From contig NZ_CP109596.1 in the NCBI RefSeq assembly GCF_036327755.1, forward strand, positions 5,890,001 through 5,954,000: 64,000 nucleotides of DNA, in the 5' to 3' direction. How positions within the stretch are numbered: position 1 is the first letter of the stretch; each line of letters begins with the position of its first letter. Shown here one piece after another: positions 43,878-52,506 of this stretch. The DNA comes from Nocardia sp. NBC_01503. Its GTDB lineage: Bacteria > Actinomycetota > Actinomycetes > Mycobacteriales > Mycobacteriaceae. The notes below the pieces were generated by a model. The model searched no databases. It saw only the letters and a program-made list of their open reading frames with translations, and was not told the origin of the DNA. The position numbers were made by a program, and so were the translations under genes.

Positions 43878-43940
43878 ACGCCGACTCTGGCAGATACCGC
43901 TGGCAGCCGCACAACGGGCAGGTGAATTCGCCGGAGCGAT

Positions 43941-45449
43941 TCAGCGCAGTGCCAGTGCCAGGAAGAAGTCGACGCGATCCTCCAGCCGGGACAGATCGCG
44001 TTCGGTGAGCTCCTCGATCCGCTGCACCCGATAGCGCAGCGTATTCACGTGCACGTGCAGTAGATCCGCGCATTTGGACCAGGAGCCGGAGACCTGGAGA
44101 AAGGTCTCCAGGGTGTGCACCAGATCGGCGCGATTATCCCGGTCGTAGGTGGCGAGCGGATCCAGCAGCCGTACCCGGAACATCCGCCGCACCTCATCGG
44201 GCACGCTGGCCAGCAGCAACATATGCGTGGCCAGTTCGTCATGCCGCACCACACTGGTGGGCTGATTGCGTTCGGCCGCCATCCGCCGGGCGTAGCGCGC
44301 CTCTTCGACTGCGCCACGCAGACTTTCGCCATCCACCCCGCCGCTGATGCCCACCGCGAGCCTACTGCCCTGCAAGCCGGGTTCGAGCGCCTCCACCGCC
44401 CGATGAATGCGATCCTCGAGGTTGCCGTCATCGTCGATCGGCACCAGCGCGATGGCCTCACCGTCCACCACACCGGCGGCCGGACTTCTGCCGTAAAGGA
44501 TTTCGCGCAACAGCGACCGTAATTCCCGGGGCCGCACCGCCCCCGAATCGGCGGTGGCCGCGACGGCGAGATACCGTTCGGAAAGCGCCAGCCCGGTGAG
44601 CTCGAGCCGCGAGACGATCTCGGCCGGTTTGGCATCGGAGACGACCAGTTCGATGAGCTCCTGGGCCAGCCGTCCCTCGGCATTCTGGCGGTCGTCCTGT
44701 CGGACACGCTCGAGCGCCACGACTGCCGCGAGTTCGCCGATAATCGCCCGATGCTCCTCGGGCCAGTCCTTGTAATCGCTCTCGAAGACCATGAACCAGT
44801 CCGCGACCCGCGAGGTGCCATCCGCGTCGACCGCGAAAAGTGAGAATTGGCTACCGTCCAGCGAACAGGTGGACGGTAGGCGTTGAGCGGACAGGCAGGC
44901 GGCCTGCACCTGCGCCGAGAGCGGCTGCTGCGGTCCGGCGACAACCCGGCCGGTGGAGGAGACCACCCAGCACGGTGTGCCGAGATTGCGATGGATGAGC
45001 TCGAGCACCGAATTCAATCCACCACCGGAGACCAGCTGGCGATGCCGGTCCAGGATCGCGGCCAGATCCGCCGCCCGCCCGGTGGAGAGATTCCGGTTGA
45101 CCTGCTCGGTGACGGTGGCGAAGGCAATATCCTCGGGCACCCGGAACAGCGGGATACGATACCGCTCGCACGCCGCCACCAGATCGGGCGGGGGCGCGCC
45201 GTACTTGGCGTCACCCGCGGCCACCGCCGCGACCTTGGCGCGCGCGAGCGCCGAGATGAACACCTCGCTGTCCTGCGGCTCGCGCCGCCATTGCAATCCG
45301 GTCAGCACCAGTTCCCCGCCGGAGAGATATCTGGCAGGGTCGAGCATGTCTGTAGTAACCACCCAGCGAACGAACCTTTCGAGTTCGTCCTCCCCGGTGA
45401 CGAGTTCCAGACCGGCTTCGGTCAGGGCGAGCAGAGAACGCAACCGCAT
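43941..45449 (-). CDS. pucR: PucR-family transcriptional regulator
   Basis: A 502-residue PucR regulator of purine catabolism. The N-terminal PucR domain (about 1-125) begins MRLRSLLALTEAGLELVTGED. A central GGDEF-like region follows, and the C-terminal helix-turn-helix reads SWSKCADLLHVHVNTLRYRV. ATG 45449 is preferred to the in-frame TTG at 45458. The gene is divergent from uraD with 162 bases between start codons, so it probably controls the uraD-uraH-uricase-xdh operon; in Bacillus PucR responds to allantoin-pathway intermediates. Confidence 0.88.
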   Translation of the reverse strand: MRLRSLLALTEAGLELVTGEDELERFVRWVVTTDMLDPARYLSGGELVLTGLQWRREPQDSEVFISALARAKVAAVAAGDAKYGAPPPDLVAACERYRIPLFRVPEDIAFATVTEQVNRNLSTGRAADLAAILDRHRQLVSGGGLNSVLELIHRNLGTPCWVVSSTGRVVAGPQQPLSAQVQAACLSAQRLPSTCSLDGSQFSLFAVDADGTSRVADWFMVFESDYKDWPEEHRAIIGELAAVVALERVRQDDRQNAEGRLAQELIELVVSDAKPAEIVSRLELTGLALSERYLAVAATADSGAVRPRELRSLLREILYGRSPAAGVVDGEAIALVPIDDDGNLEDRIHRAVEALEPGLQGSRLAVGISGGVDGESLRGAVEEARYARRMAAERNQPTSVVRHDELATHMLLLASVPDEVRRMFRVRLLDPLATYDRDNRADLVHTLETFLQVSGSWSKCADLLHVHVNTLRYRVQRIEELTERDLSRLEDRVDFFLALALR

Positions 45450-45611
45450 GATTGCCAACGCTAACAGCCAATGACCTCCGGGTTACCGGCTTGGATGTAT
45501 CTACAAAACGGGTGTTGTGAACTGGACCACAGGTTCGGAGGTCTCGTCCCTGCCGTCGACGGTCCCCGGCGGATGTACTTATCGGGCAAGTCGCCAATGG
45601 ATGGAGGTCGG

Positions 45612-46148
45612 ATGTCGGGTCGCCTGGAATGGCTCGGGTCGCTGCCCCTGGAAGAGGCCGAGGCCCAGCTGCTCACCTGCTGCGCCTCGCGGGAATGGGC
45701 CCGCAAGATGGTGGCCGGTCGGCCGTACATCGACGAGTCCAGCCTCATGCAGGCCGCGCTCTGGGGCCTGGACGCCCTCGACTGGACGGATATAGCCGAG
45801 GCACTCGAGGCCCACCCCCGCATCGGTGAGCGCGCGGAAACCCCACGCGCCGAAGGTGTTTCGGGTACGTTCGCCGAACGGGAGGCACGGTGGTCGCGGG
45901 ACGAACAGTCCGGTGCGACCGTGGCCTCCGATGCGGTCAAGATCAGGCTCGCGGACCTGAACGTGGCCTATGAGAACCACTTCGGTCATGTCTTTCTGAT
46001 CCGCGCCACCGGCCGTACCGCCGAGGAGATGCTCGCCGAGCTCGAGCGCCGCCTGGGCAATTCGGTGGAGGCCGAACGCGCCGTGGTCCGCGCCGAACTG
46101 GCCGCCATCACCCGGCTGCGTATTCGCAAACTGCTGGGGTTGATATGA
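45612..46148 (+). CDS. uraD: OHCU decarboxylase
   Basis: UraD decarboxylates 2-oxo-4-hydroxy-4-carboxy-5-ureidoimidazoline to S-allantoin, the last step of urate ring opening. The 178-residue protein carries the catalytic His in EAHPRIGER, the SGATVASDAVKIRLADLN segment, and YENHFGHVFLIRATGRT with substrate-binding residues. ATG 45612 has GGAGG four bases upstream; ATG 45597 is an alternative. The stop overlaps uraH (ATGA). Confidence 0.92.
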   Translation: MSGRLEWLGSLPLEEAEAQLLTCCASREWARKMVAGRPYIDESSLMQAALWGLDALDWTDIAEALEAHPRIGERAETPRAEGVSGTFAEREARWSRDEQSGATVASDAVKIRLADLNVAYENHFGHVFLIRATGRTAEEMLAELERRLGNSVEAERAVVRAELAAITRLRIRKLLGLI

Positions 46149-46444
46149 GCCTCTCCACCCATGTGCTGAACGCGGCCACCGGTCGCCCCGCGGACGGCGT
46201 GTCGGTGCGGCTGGAAGCCGCCGACGGCACCCTGCTCGCTCAGGGCACGACCGATGCGGACGGTCGCATCAAGGATCTGCCCGCTCCCGAACCGGGTGTG
46301 CACCGGCTGGTCTTCGACACCGGCGACCTGAGCCCGTTCTATCCGGAGGTGAGCATCGCCTTCACCGTCACCGATCCGGCGCAGCACTATCACGTGCCGC
46401 TGCTGCTGAGCCCCTATTCCTTCTCCACATATCGAGGTAGCTGA
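46145..46444 (+). CDS. uraH: 5-hydroxyisourate hydrolase
   Basis: UraH (transthyretin-related) hydrolyses 5-hydroxyisourate made by uricase. The 99-residue protein has the N-terminal STHVLNAATGRPADGV with the catalytic His, Arg in DADGRIKDL, His in QHYHVPLLLSP and the C-terminal YRGS tetrapeptide that marks HIU hydrolases against transthyretin. It is coupled to uraD by a four-base overlap and lies two bases before the uricase gene. A copy of only its last ~17 residues recurs at the end of xdhC. Confidence 0.97.
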   Translation: MSLSTHVLNAATGRPADGVSVRLEAADGTLLAQGTTDADGRIKDLPAPEPGVHRLVFDTGDLSPFYPEVSIAFTVTDPAQHYHVPLLLSPYSFSTYRGS

Positions 46445-46446
46445 CA

Positions 46447-47319
46447 ATGTCGATCAAGCTCGGTCCCAACCGCTATGGCAAGGCGGAGACCCGCGTGGTG
46501 CGGGTGAACAAGAACGGGACCAAACACCAGATCCGCGATCTCAATGTCAGCGTCGCGCTCTCCGGTGATATGGAGCAGGTGCACCTGACCGGCGACAATG
46601 CCGCGGTGCTGCCCACCGATACCCAGAAGAACACCGTCTTCGCCTTCGCCAAACAGCACGGGATCGCCTCCCCGGAGGATTTCGGCCTGAAGCTGGCCCG
46701 CCACTTCGTGGATTCCCAGCCCACCATCGATCACGCCCGCATCGAACTCGAGGAGTACGAGTGGGAGCGAAATGTGGTGGGGCTGAACGCTCATCCGCAC
46801 TCGTTCGTACGCTCGGGCCGCGAAACCCGCACCGCCCTGGTGCATTACGACGGTGATCGGGCCTGGGTGGTCTCGGGTCTGAAGGACCTCACCGTCCTGA
46901 ACACCACCAAGTCCGAATTCCACGGCTTCATCAAGGACAAATACACCACGCTGCGCGAGACCCGCGACCGCGTGCTGGCCACCGAGGTGAACGCGCAGTG
47001 GCGGCACTCCGGTGAGAACGTCGAGTGGGACAAGAACTACGAAGTGGTGAAACGTTGTCTGCTGCAAGCCTTCGCGGACACCCACAGCCTCTCGCTGCAA
47101 CAGACCCTCTACGAGATGGGCGAGCGCGTCCTCGGGACCTGCTCCGATATCGCCGAGGTCAAGCTGACCCTGCCCAATAAGCATCACTTCGAGGTCGACC
47201 TGTCGCCGTTCGGCATGGTCAATGACAACGAGGTGTTCTGGGCCGCGGACCGTCCCTACGGGCTCATCGAGGGCACGGTGGTGCGCGAAGTGCCCGCCGC
47301 CGGCCCGGCGTGGTCCTGA
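46447..47319 (+). CDS. pucL: Urate oxidase (uricase), copy 1
   Basis: Cofactor-free uricase that oxidises urate to 5-hydroxyisourate. The 290-residue protein has two T-fold repeats. The catalytic Thr-Asp is in VLPTDTQKNT, the Arg in YTTLRETRDR, the Gln in SLQQTLYEMG and the His in NKHHFEVDL. It lies immediately after uraH, so the product is passed straight to its hydrolase and to UraD. A diverged second uricase lies at 55069-55974. Confidence 0.97.
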   Translation: MSIKLGPNRYGKAETRVVRVNKNGTKHQIRDLNVSVALSGDMEQVHLTGDNAAVLPTDTQKNTVFAFAKQHGIASPEDFGLKLARHFVDSQPTIDHARIELEEYEWERNVVGLNAHPHSFVRSGRETRTALVHYDGDRAWVVSGLKDLTVLNTTKSEFHGFIKDKYTTLRETRDRVLATEVNAQWRHSGENVEWDKNYEVVKRCLLQAFADTHSLSLQQTLYEMGERVLGTCSDIAEVKLTLPNKHHFEVDLSPFGMVNDNEVFWAADRPYGLIEGTVVREVPAAGPAWS

Positions 47320-47335
47320 ATTCGGAGGTGATGCA

Positions 47336-48208
47336 ATGGATTTCCTACGACCCGACAGCTGGGCCGACGCACTCGCGTTGAAGGCGCGGCGACCCGAGGC
47401 CAAGCCGATTCAGGGCGGCACCGATGTGATGGTCGAGCTGAACTTCGACCGGCACCGCCCGGACGCGCTGCTCGATCTGAACCCCTGCCGCGAACTCTTC
47501 GAATACGAGGAGACCGCCGATGCCCGGCTGCGTATCGGCTCGGGTGTGCCGTTCGAGCGGATCATCCGCCGTCTCGGTGACCAATTGCCCGGTCTGGCAC
47601 AGGCTTCGCGCACCGTCGGCTCCCCGCAGATCCGCAATCGCGGCACCGTGGGCGGCAATCTCGGCGGCTGCTCACCGGCGGGTGACGCGCATCCCGCGCT
47701 GCTGGCCGCCAATGCCACCATCGAGGTGGAGTCCGCCGAGCGCGGCACCCGGATGATCCCGATCGACGACTTCTACGTCTGGGTGAAGAAGAGCTCCATG
47801 GAGCCGGACGAGCTGATTCGGGCCATCTGGCTGAAGCCCGCCACCGGTCCGCAGTACTTCGCCAAGGTCGGCACCCGCAATGCCATGGTCATCGCGGTCT
47901 GCTCCTTCGGCATCGCCCTGCACCCGGATACTCGCACGGTGGGCGCCGGTATCGGCTCGGCCGGTCCGACTCCGCTGCGCGCGCATGACGCCCAGGATTT
48001 CCTTGCGGCACAACTGCCTTGGGGGAACCCGGGACCGCTGAGCGATGCTCTGTTGCGCGAATTCGGCACGCTCGTCGCCGCCGCCGCCAAGCCCATCGAC
48101 GATGTGCGCGGCACCGCCGATTATCGCAAGCACGCCCTGTCGGTGATGGCACGCCGCAGCCTCGGCTGGGCCTGGAACGACTACACAGCTGAGAGGAGGG
48201 CCGCCTGA
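47336..48208 (+). CDS. Xanthine dehydrogenase FAD-binding subunit
   Basis: The FAD subunit (290 aa) of a three-subunit molybdenum hydroxylase, inferred to be xanthine dehydrogenase. FAD-binding motifs are PIQGGTDVMVELN and VGSPQIRNRGTVGGNLGGCSPAGD. The C-terminal CO dehydrogenase flavoprotein domain follows. ATG 47336 has GGAGGTGA upstream. The longer frame from 47222 reads the 3' end of uricase in another frame. The stop overlaps the next ATG by one base. Confidence 0.93.
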   Translation: MDFLRPDSWADALALKARRPEAKPIQGGTDVMVELNFDRHRPDALLDLNPCRELFEYEETADARLRIGSGVPFERIIRRLGDQLPGLAQASRTVGSPQIRNRGTVGGNLGGCSPAGDAHPALLAANATIEVESAERGTRMIPIDDFYVWVKKSSMEPDELIRAIWLKPATGPQYFAKVGTRNAMVIAVCSFGIALHPDTRTVGAGIGSAGPTPLRAHDAQDFLAAQLPWGNPGPLSDALLREFGTLVAAAAKPIDDVRGTADYRKHALSVMARRSLGWAWNDYTAERRAA

Positions 48209-48681
48209 TGCGGGTGAACTTCACCGTCAATGGCACCCCGGAGACCGTGGACGATGTCTGGGAGGGTGAGAGCCTGCTCTACCTGCTGCGCGAACGCGCC
48301 GGGCTGCCCGGCTCCAAGAACGCCTGCGAGCAGGGCGAATGTGGCTCCTGCACAGTGTATTTGGATGGCACGCCGGTGTGTTCGTGTCTGGTGGCCGCCG
48401 GGCAGGTGCACGAGCGCTCGGTGCGCACCGTGGAGGGCCTGGCCGCGGGCGACAAGCTCGATCCGATGCAGCAGGCCTTCGTCGAGGCCGGTGCGGTGCA
48501 GTGCGGTTTCTGCACCCCGGGACTCATTGTGCAGGCGCACGACCTGATCGAGCGCAATCCGGACCCCTCCGATGTGGAGATCCGTGAGGCCCTCGCCGGA
48601 AACCTGTGCCGCTGCACCGGTTACGAGAAGATTCTGGACGCCGTGCGCCTCGCGGCTCAGCGGAAGGCGGTCGCGCGGTGA
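48208..48681 (+). CDS. Xanthine dehydrogenase 2Fe-2S subunit
   Basis: A 157-residue iron-sulfur subunit with two clusters. The plant-type cluster ligands are in ACEQGECGSCTVYLDGTPVCSC, given here as CEQGECGSC plus the later Cys. The second cluster has QCGFCTPG and LCRCTGYEKI. It carries electrons from the Mo subunit to FAD. The gene is coupled by one-base and four-base overlaps to its neighbours. Confidence 0.95.
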   Translation: MRVNFTVNGTPETVDDVWEGESLLYLLRERAGLPGSKNACEQGECGSCTVYLDGTPVCSCLVAAGQVHERSVRTVEGLAAGDKLDPMQQAFVEAGAVQCGFCTPGLIVQAHDLIERNPDPSDVEIREALAGNLCRCTGYEKILDAVRLAAQRKAVAR

Positions 48682-50057
48682 GCACTGTGAACTTCTCCCT
48701 GCCCGATACCGGCAAGATCGTTATCGAGAACGCCTATATCGCACCGGTCGTCGGCGATGAGATCCCCTCGGGCTACCTCATTGTCGACAACGGCCGTATC
48801 GAAGCCCTCGGAGCCGGACCGGCTCCGACGGTGGTGGGAGCCGAACGCGTCTCCGGCGCCGGATGCCTGGTGACCCCGGGCCTGGTCAACACCCACCACC
48901 ACCTCTACCAGTGGGCCACCCAGGGCATGTTCCAGGATTCGACGCTGTTCGAATGGCTGACCGGCCTGTACCGCACCTGGGCGGGAATGGACGCCGATGT
49001 CGTATACGGCGCTGCCACAGCCGGTTTGGGCTGGCTGGCGCTGACCGGCTGCACCACCTCCAGTGATCACCACTACGTGTTCCCCAAGGGCCGCGGTGAT
49101 CTGTTCGAGGCCGAGGTGATGGCCGCGCGCGAGATCGGACTGCGCTTCCACCCGTGCCGTGGCTCCATGGATCGCGGCCGGTCCCAGGGCGGGCTGCCGC
49201 CGGACGAGGTGGTCGAGAATCGCGAAGAGATCCTGATCAACACCCAGGAGATCATCGACCGATACCACGACGCCTCGTTCGACTCCATGCTGCGCGTGGC
49301 CGTCGCGCCCTGCTCGCCGTTCTCGGTGAGCGAGGGCCTGATGCTCGACGCCGCCGAGCTCGCCCGCGCCAAAGGTGTTCGCCTGCATACGCATTTGGCC
49401 GAAACCCTGGACGAGGAGCAGCACTGCATCGAGCAGGTCGGTTGTACCCCGGTCGAGTACATGGACAAGCTCGGCTGGCTCGGTGACGATGTCTGGTTCG
49501 CACACGCCGTGCACCTGCACGATGCCGATATCCGCCGTTTCGCCGAGACCGGCACCGGTTCGGCGCACTGCCCGAGCTCCAATGCCCGCCTCGGCGCCGG
49601 TATCGCCCGCGTCTCCGAACTGCTCGCCGCCGGTGCGCCGGTCGGCCTGGGCGTCGACGGAGCCGCATCGAGCGAATTGACCTCCATGGCAGGCGAAATG
49701 CGCCAGGCCATGCTGTTCCAGCGCGCCGTACACGGTCCGACCGCGCTCACCGCCCGCCAGGCCCTGGAGATGGGCACCCTCGGCGGAGCGCGAAACCTGG
49801 GCCGCCAGAACGAGATCGGCAGTCTCGAACCCGGCAAACTCGCCGATATCGCCATCTGGCGTGTCGACGGTTTCCGCGCCGCGGTCGAGGATCCGGTGTG
49901 CGCCCTGGTCTTCGGCCCCACCCCGCCGCTGGCACGTCTGCTCGTCGGTGGCCGCACCGTGGTGCGGAACGACGAACTCCGCACCCTCCCACACGATCAG
50001 GTCGGCCGCGCGGGTGTACTCGCCCGTAAGCGCCTGCTGCGTCAGGAGATCCGATGA
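48678..50057 (+). CDS. 8-oxoguanine/guanine deaminase-type amidohydrolase
   Basis: A 459-residue metal-dependent amidohydrolase of the ATZ/TRZ branch. Metal and catalytic residues are in VNTHHHLYQW, RLHTHLAETLDEE, WFAHAVHLHD and GLGVDGAASSE. The VNTHHH...LYRTWAGMD layout matches bacterial 8-oxoguanine deaminases, which give urate directly; guanine to xanthine is the alternative. GTG 48678 overlaps the 2Fe-2S stop (GTGA), and the stop overlaps the Mo-subunit ATG. Its place inside the xdh operon supports purine deamination. Confidence 0.85.
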   Translation: MSTVNFSLPDTGKIVIENAYIAPVVGDEIPSGYLIVDNGRIEALGAGPAPTVVGAERVSGAGCLVTPGLVNTHHHLYQWATQGMFQDSTLFEWLTGLYRTWAGMDADVVYGAATAGLGWLALTGCTTSSDHHYVFPKGRGDLFEAEVMAAREIGLRFHPCRGSMDRGRSQGGLPPDEVVENREEILINTQEIIDRYHDASFDSMLRVAVAPCSPFSVSEGLMLDAAELARAKGVRLHTHLAETLDEEQHCIEQVGCTPVEYMDKLGWLGDDVWFAHAVHLHDADIRRFAETGTGSAHCPSSNARLGAGIARVSELLAAGAPVGLGVDGAASSELTSMAGEMRQAMLFQRAVHGPTALTARQALEMGTLGGARNLGRQNEIGSLEPGKLADIAIWRVDGFRAAVEDPVCALVFGPTPPLARLLVGGRTVVRNDELRTLPHDQVGRAGVLARKRLLRQEIR

Positions 50058-52387
50058 CGACATCCCGCACCACTCGATTCCCGGGCGAGGTGGCCGCACC
50101 CGGTCGCGGCGGCGTCGGCGAGAGCCCGCTGCGCCCCGACGGCACCCTGAAGGTCAAGGGCGAGTTCGCCTACGCCTCGGATCTGTGGATGGACGGCATG
50201 CTGTGGGGCGCGACCCTGCGCAGCCCGCATCCGCGCGCCGTCATCCGGAGTATCGATATCGCTCCGGCACTGGCCATGACCGGTGTGCACGCCGTGCTCA
50301 CCCATGAGGATGTGCCCGGACGCAAGGTGTACGGCCTCGATCACACCTGGGATCAGCCGGTACTGGCCATCGGTGAGGTGCGCCATCACGGTGAGCCCAT
50401 CGCGCTGGTCGCGGCGGACCATCCCGAGATCGCCCGGCGTGCCGTCGCCGCCATCGACATCGATTGGGAGGTACTGGAACCCATTACCGACCCGATGGCG
50501 GTGCTGTCGGCTCCCAAGAAGCTCGCGGTGCAGGAGCGCGGCGGTATCGCCCGGCACCAGCCGGTCCGCGTGGGCGATATCTCGGTCGGCCGCGAGATGG
50601 CCGCGGTGGTGATCACCGAGGAGTTCGAGGTCGGTATCCAGGACCAGGCGTTCCTGGGCCCGGAGTCCGGCATGGTGATTCCGGCCGAAGACGGCGGACT
50701 CGACTTCTACGTCGCGACCCAGTGGATGCACAACGACCTCTCGCAGATCGGGCCGTGTCTGGGCCTGGCCGACGATCAGATCCGCATGACCATGGCGGGG
50801 GTGGGCGGCGCGTTCGGCGGCCGCGAGGACCTGTCCATGCAGATCCACGCCGGCATGCTCGCCATGCACACCGGTAAGCCCATCAAGATGGTGTACAACC
50901 GCGAGGAGTCATTCTTCGGCCACGTGCACCGGCACCCGGCCAAGATGCTCTACGAATACGGTGCCACGGCCACCGGAAAGCTCACCTACGCAAAGGTTCT
51001 CATCGTCCTGGACGGTGGCGCGTACACCTCCGCGACGCTGAACGTCACCGGTAACGCCTCCTCACTGGCTGTAGGTCCCTACGAAATCCCGCACATCGAG
51101 ATCGACGCGTACGGGGTGTACACCAACAACCCGCCGTGCGGCGCGATGCGCGGATTCGGCGCTGTCCAGGCGTGTTTCGCGCACGAGTCGATGATGGACA
51201 AACTCGCCGAGGCCCTGGATATGGATCCGGTGCGGGTGCGCCAGCTCAATGTGGTCTCGCAGGGCTCCAAGCTGGCCACCGGCCAGGTGGTGCACGCGCC
51301 GACCCCGTTGGCCGAGATGCTCGGCACGCTGAGTGCGATGCCGCTCCCGGAGGCCGTGGACGCCGGCGATATTCGCAATCTCCCCGGTGGTGCGTCGCAG
51401 ACCACCCACGGTGAGGGCGTGGTGCGCGGTGTCGGTTACGGCGTCGGCATCAAGAACATCTGCTTCTCCGAGGGTTTCGACGATCTCTCCACCGCCCGGG
51501 TCCGCCTGGAGGTCATCGGCGGTGAACCGGTGGCCCTGGTACACACCGCCGCCGCGGAGGTCGGCCAGGGGCTGGTCACCGTCGAGGCGCAGATCGCCCG
51601 CACCGAACTCGGTATCGAACGGGTGGTGATCCATCCGGCGGACAACGGTGTCGGTGACTCCGGCTCCTCGTCGGCCTCGCGTCAGACGTATATGACCGGC
51701 GGCGCGGTGAAGACCGCGTGTGAGGCGGTGCGCGAGCGCGTGCTCGCCCTGGCCCAGGCCAAGCACGGTGCGCACAGCGCGTTGCAACTCATCGGCGGCA
51801 AGGTCGTCTCGGGCACCGGCGAGGTCCTCTCGGCCATTGCCGATGTCCTCGGTGACGAGGTCGTCGAGGCGACCCGCGAATACCACCACAAGCCCACCAC
51901 GGGTATGGATCCGGTGACCGGTCAGGGCTATAGCCACACCCAGCTCGCGGTCTGCGTGCACCGGGCCGTGGTCGATGTCGACACCGAACTCGGATTGGTG
52001 AAAGTCGTTGCCCTGGACGCGGTCCAGGACGTTGGCAAGATCATGAACCGCCTGTCCCTCGAGGGCCAGATCCACGGCGGATCGATTCAAGGATTGGGTC
52101 TGGCAGTGATGGAGGAAATCCAGGTAAGCAATGGCAAGGTGCGGAACCCGTCCTTCACGGACTATCTGATTCCCACCATTCTCGACACACCCCCGCAGCG
52201 GCTGGAGATCCTGGAGAATCCGGACCCGCACGCACCGTACGGGCTACGCGGGGCGGGCGAACCGCCCACCCTCTCCTCGACACCGGCGATTGCCGCAGCC
52301 ATTCGCGACGCTTGCCGCAAGCAGGGCGGCACCGGGCATATCACCCGCGTGCCGGTACGACCGGAAGACATCATCCGGAGCAGTTGA
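50054..52387 (+). CDS. Xanthine dehydrogenase molybdopterin-binding subunit
   Basis: The 777-residue catalytic subunit, binding Mo-MCD and oxidising hypoxanthine and xanthine to urate. It has the N-terminal a/b hammerhead domain (about 25-135) and Mo-binding motifs GVGGAFGGREDL and CGAMRGFGAVQACFAHESMMD. Near the C terminus RGAGEPPTLSSTPA holds the catalytic Glu. Maturation with the sulfido ligand would need XdhC, encoded at 53951. Substrate is inferred from the uricase and XdhC neighbours. Confidence 0.93.
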   Translation: MTTSRTTRFPGEVAAPGRGGVGESPLRPDGTLKVKGEFAYASDLWMDGMLWGATLRSPHPRAVIRSIDIAPALAMTGVHAVLTHEDVPGRKVYGLDHTWDQPVLAIGEVRHHGEPIALVAADHPEIARRAVAAIDIDWEVLEPITDPMAVLSAPKKLAVQERGGIARHQPVRVGDISVGREMAAVVITEEFEVGIQDQAFLGPESGMVIPAEDGGLDFYVATQWMHNDLSQIGPCLGLADDQIRMTMAGVGGAFGGREDLSMQIHAGMLAMHTGKPIKMVYNREESFFGHVHRHPAKMLYEYGATATGKLTYAKVLIVLDGGAYTSATLNVTGNASSLAVGPYEIPHIEIDAYGVYTNNPPCGAMRGFGAVQACFAHESMMDKLAEALDMDPVRVRQLNVVSQGSKLATGQVVHAPTPLAEMLGTLSAMPLPEAVDAGDIRNLPGGASQTTHGEGVVRGVGYGVGIKNICFSEGFDDLSTARVRLEVIGGEPVALVHTAAAEVGQGLVTVEAQIARTELGIERVVIHPADNGVGDSGSSSASRQTYMTGGAVKTACEAVRERVLALAQAKHGAHSALQLIGGKVVSGTGEVLSAIADVLGDEVVEATREYHHKPTTGMDPVTGQGYSHTQLAVCVHRAVVDVDTELGLVKVVALDAVQDVGKIMNRLSLEGQIHGGSIQGLGLAVMEEIQVSNGKVRNPSFTDYLIPTILDTPPQRLEILENPDPHAPYGLRGAGEPPTLSSTPAIAAAIRDACRKQGGTGHITRVPVRPEDIIRSS

Positions 52388-52400
52388 TCAACAGGGGCAG

Positions 52401-52416
52401 ACCGGTGCATGCCGGT
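52401..52416. promoter_or_regulatory. Inverted repeat downstream of the Mo-subunit gene
   Basis: ACCGG-tgcatg-CCGGT has perfect five-base arms, and the TGCATG centre is itself palindromic. It lies 14 bases after the xdh Mo-subunit stop and 91 bases before the permease ATG. It could be a small operator or part of a transcript hairpin. Confidence 0.4.
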
Positions 52417-52447
52417 AGGGACTCCACAACAGCAGCAACCGAATCCG

Positions 52448-52475
52448 CGGTCCGGAGCCGATGAATCCCGGACCG
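52448..52475 (+). terminator. Hairpin between xdh and the purine permease
   Basis: CGGTCCGG-N12-CCGGACCG is a perfect eight-base stem with a 12-base loop, in the 119-base gap before the AzgA-type permease. It may partly end the xdh transcript or hold a conditional leader for the permease. Translation of the permease is set by AGGAGG just before its ATG. Confidence 0.5.
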
Positions 52476-52506
52476 TAGGTCGGCTACGCCCTTAGGAGGG
52501 CATGCC

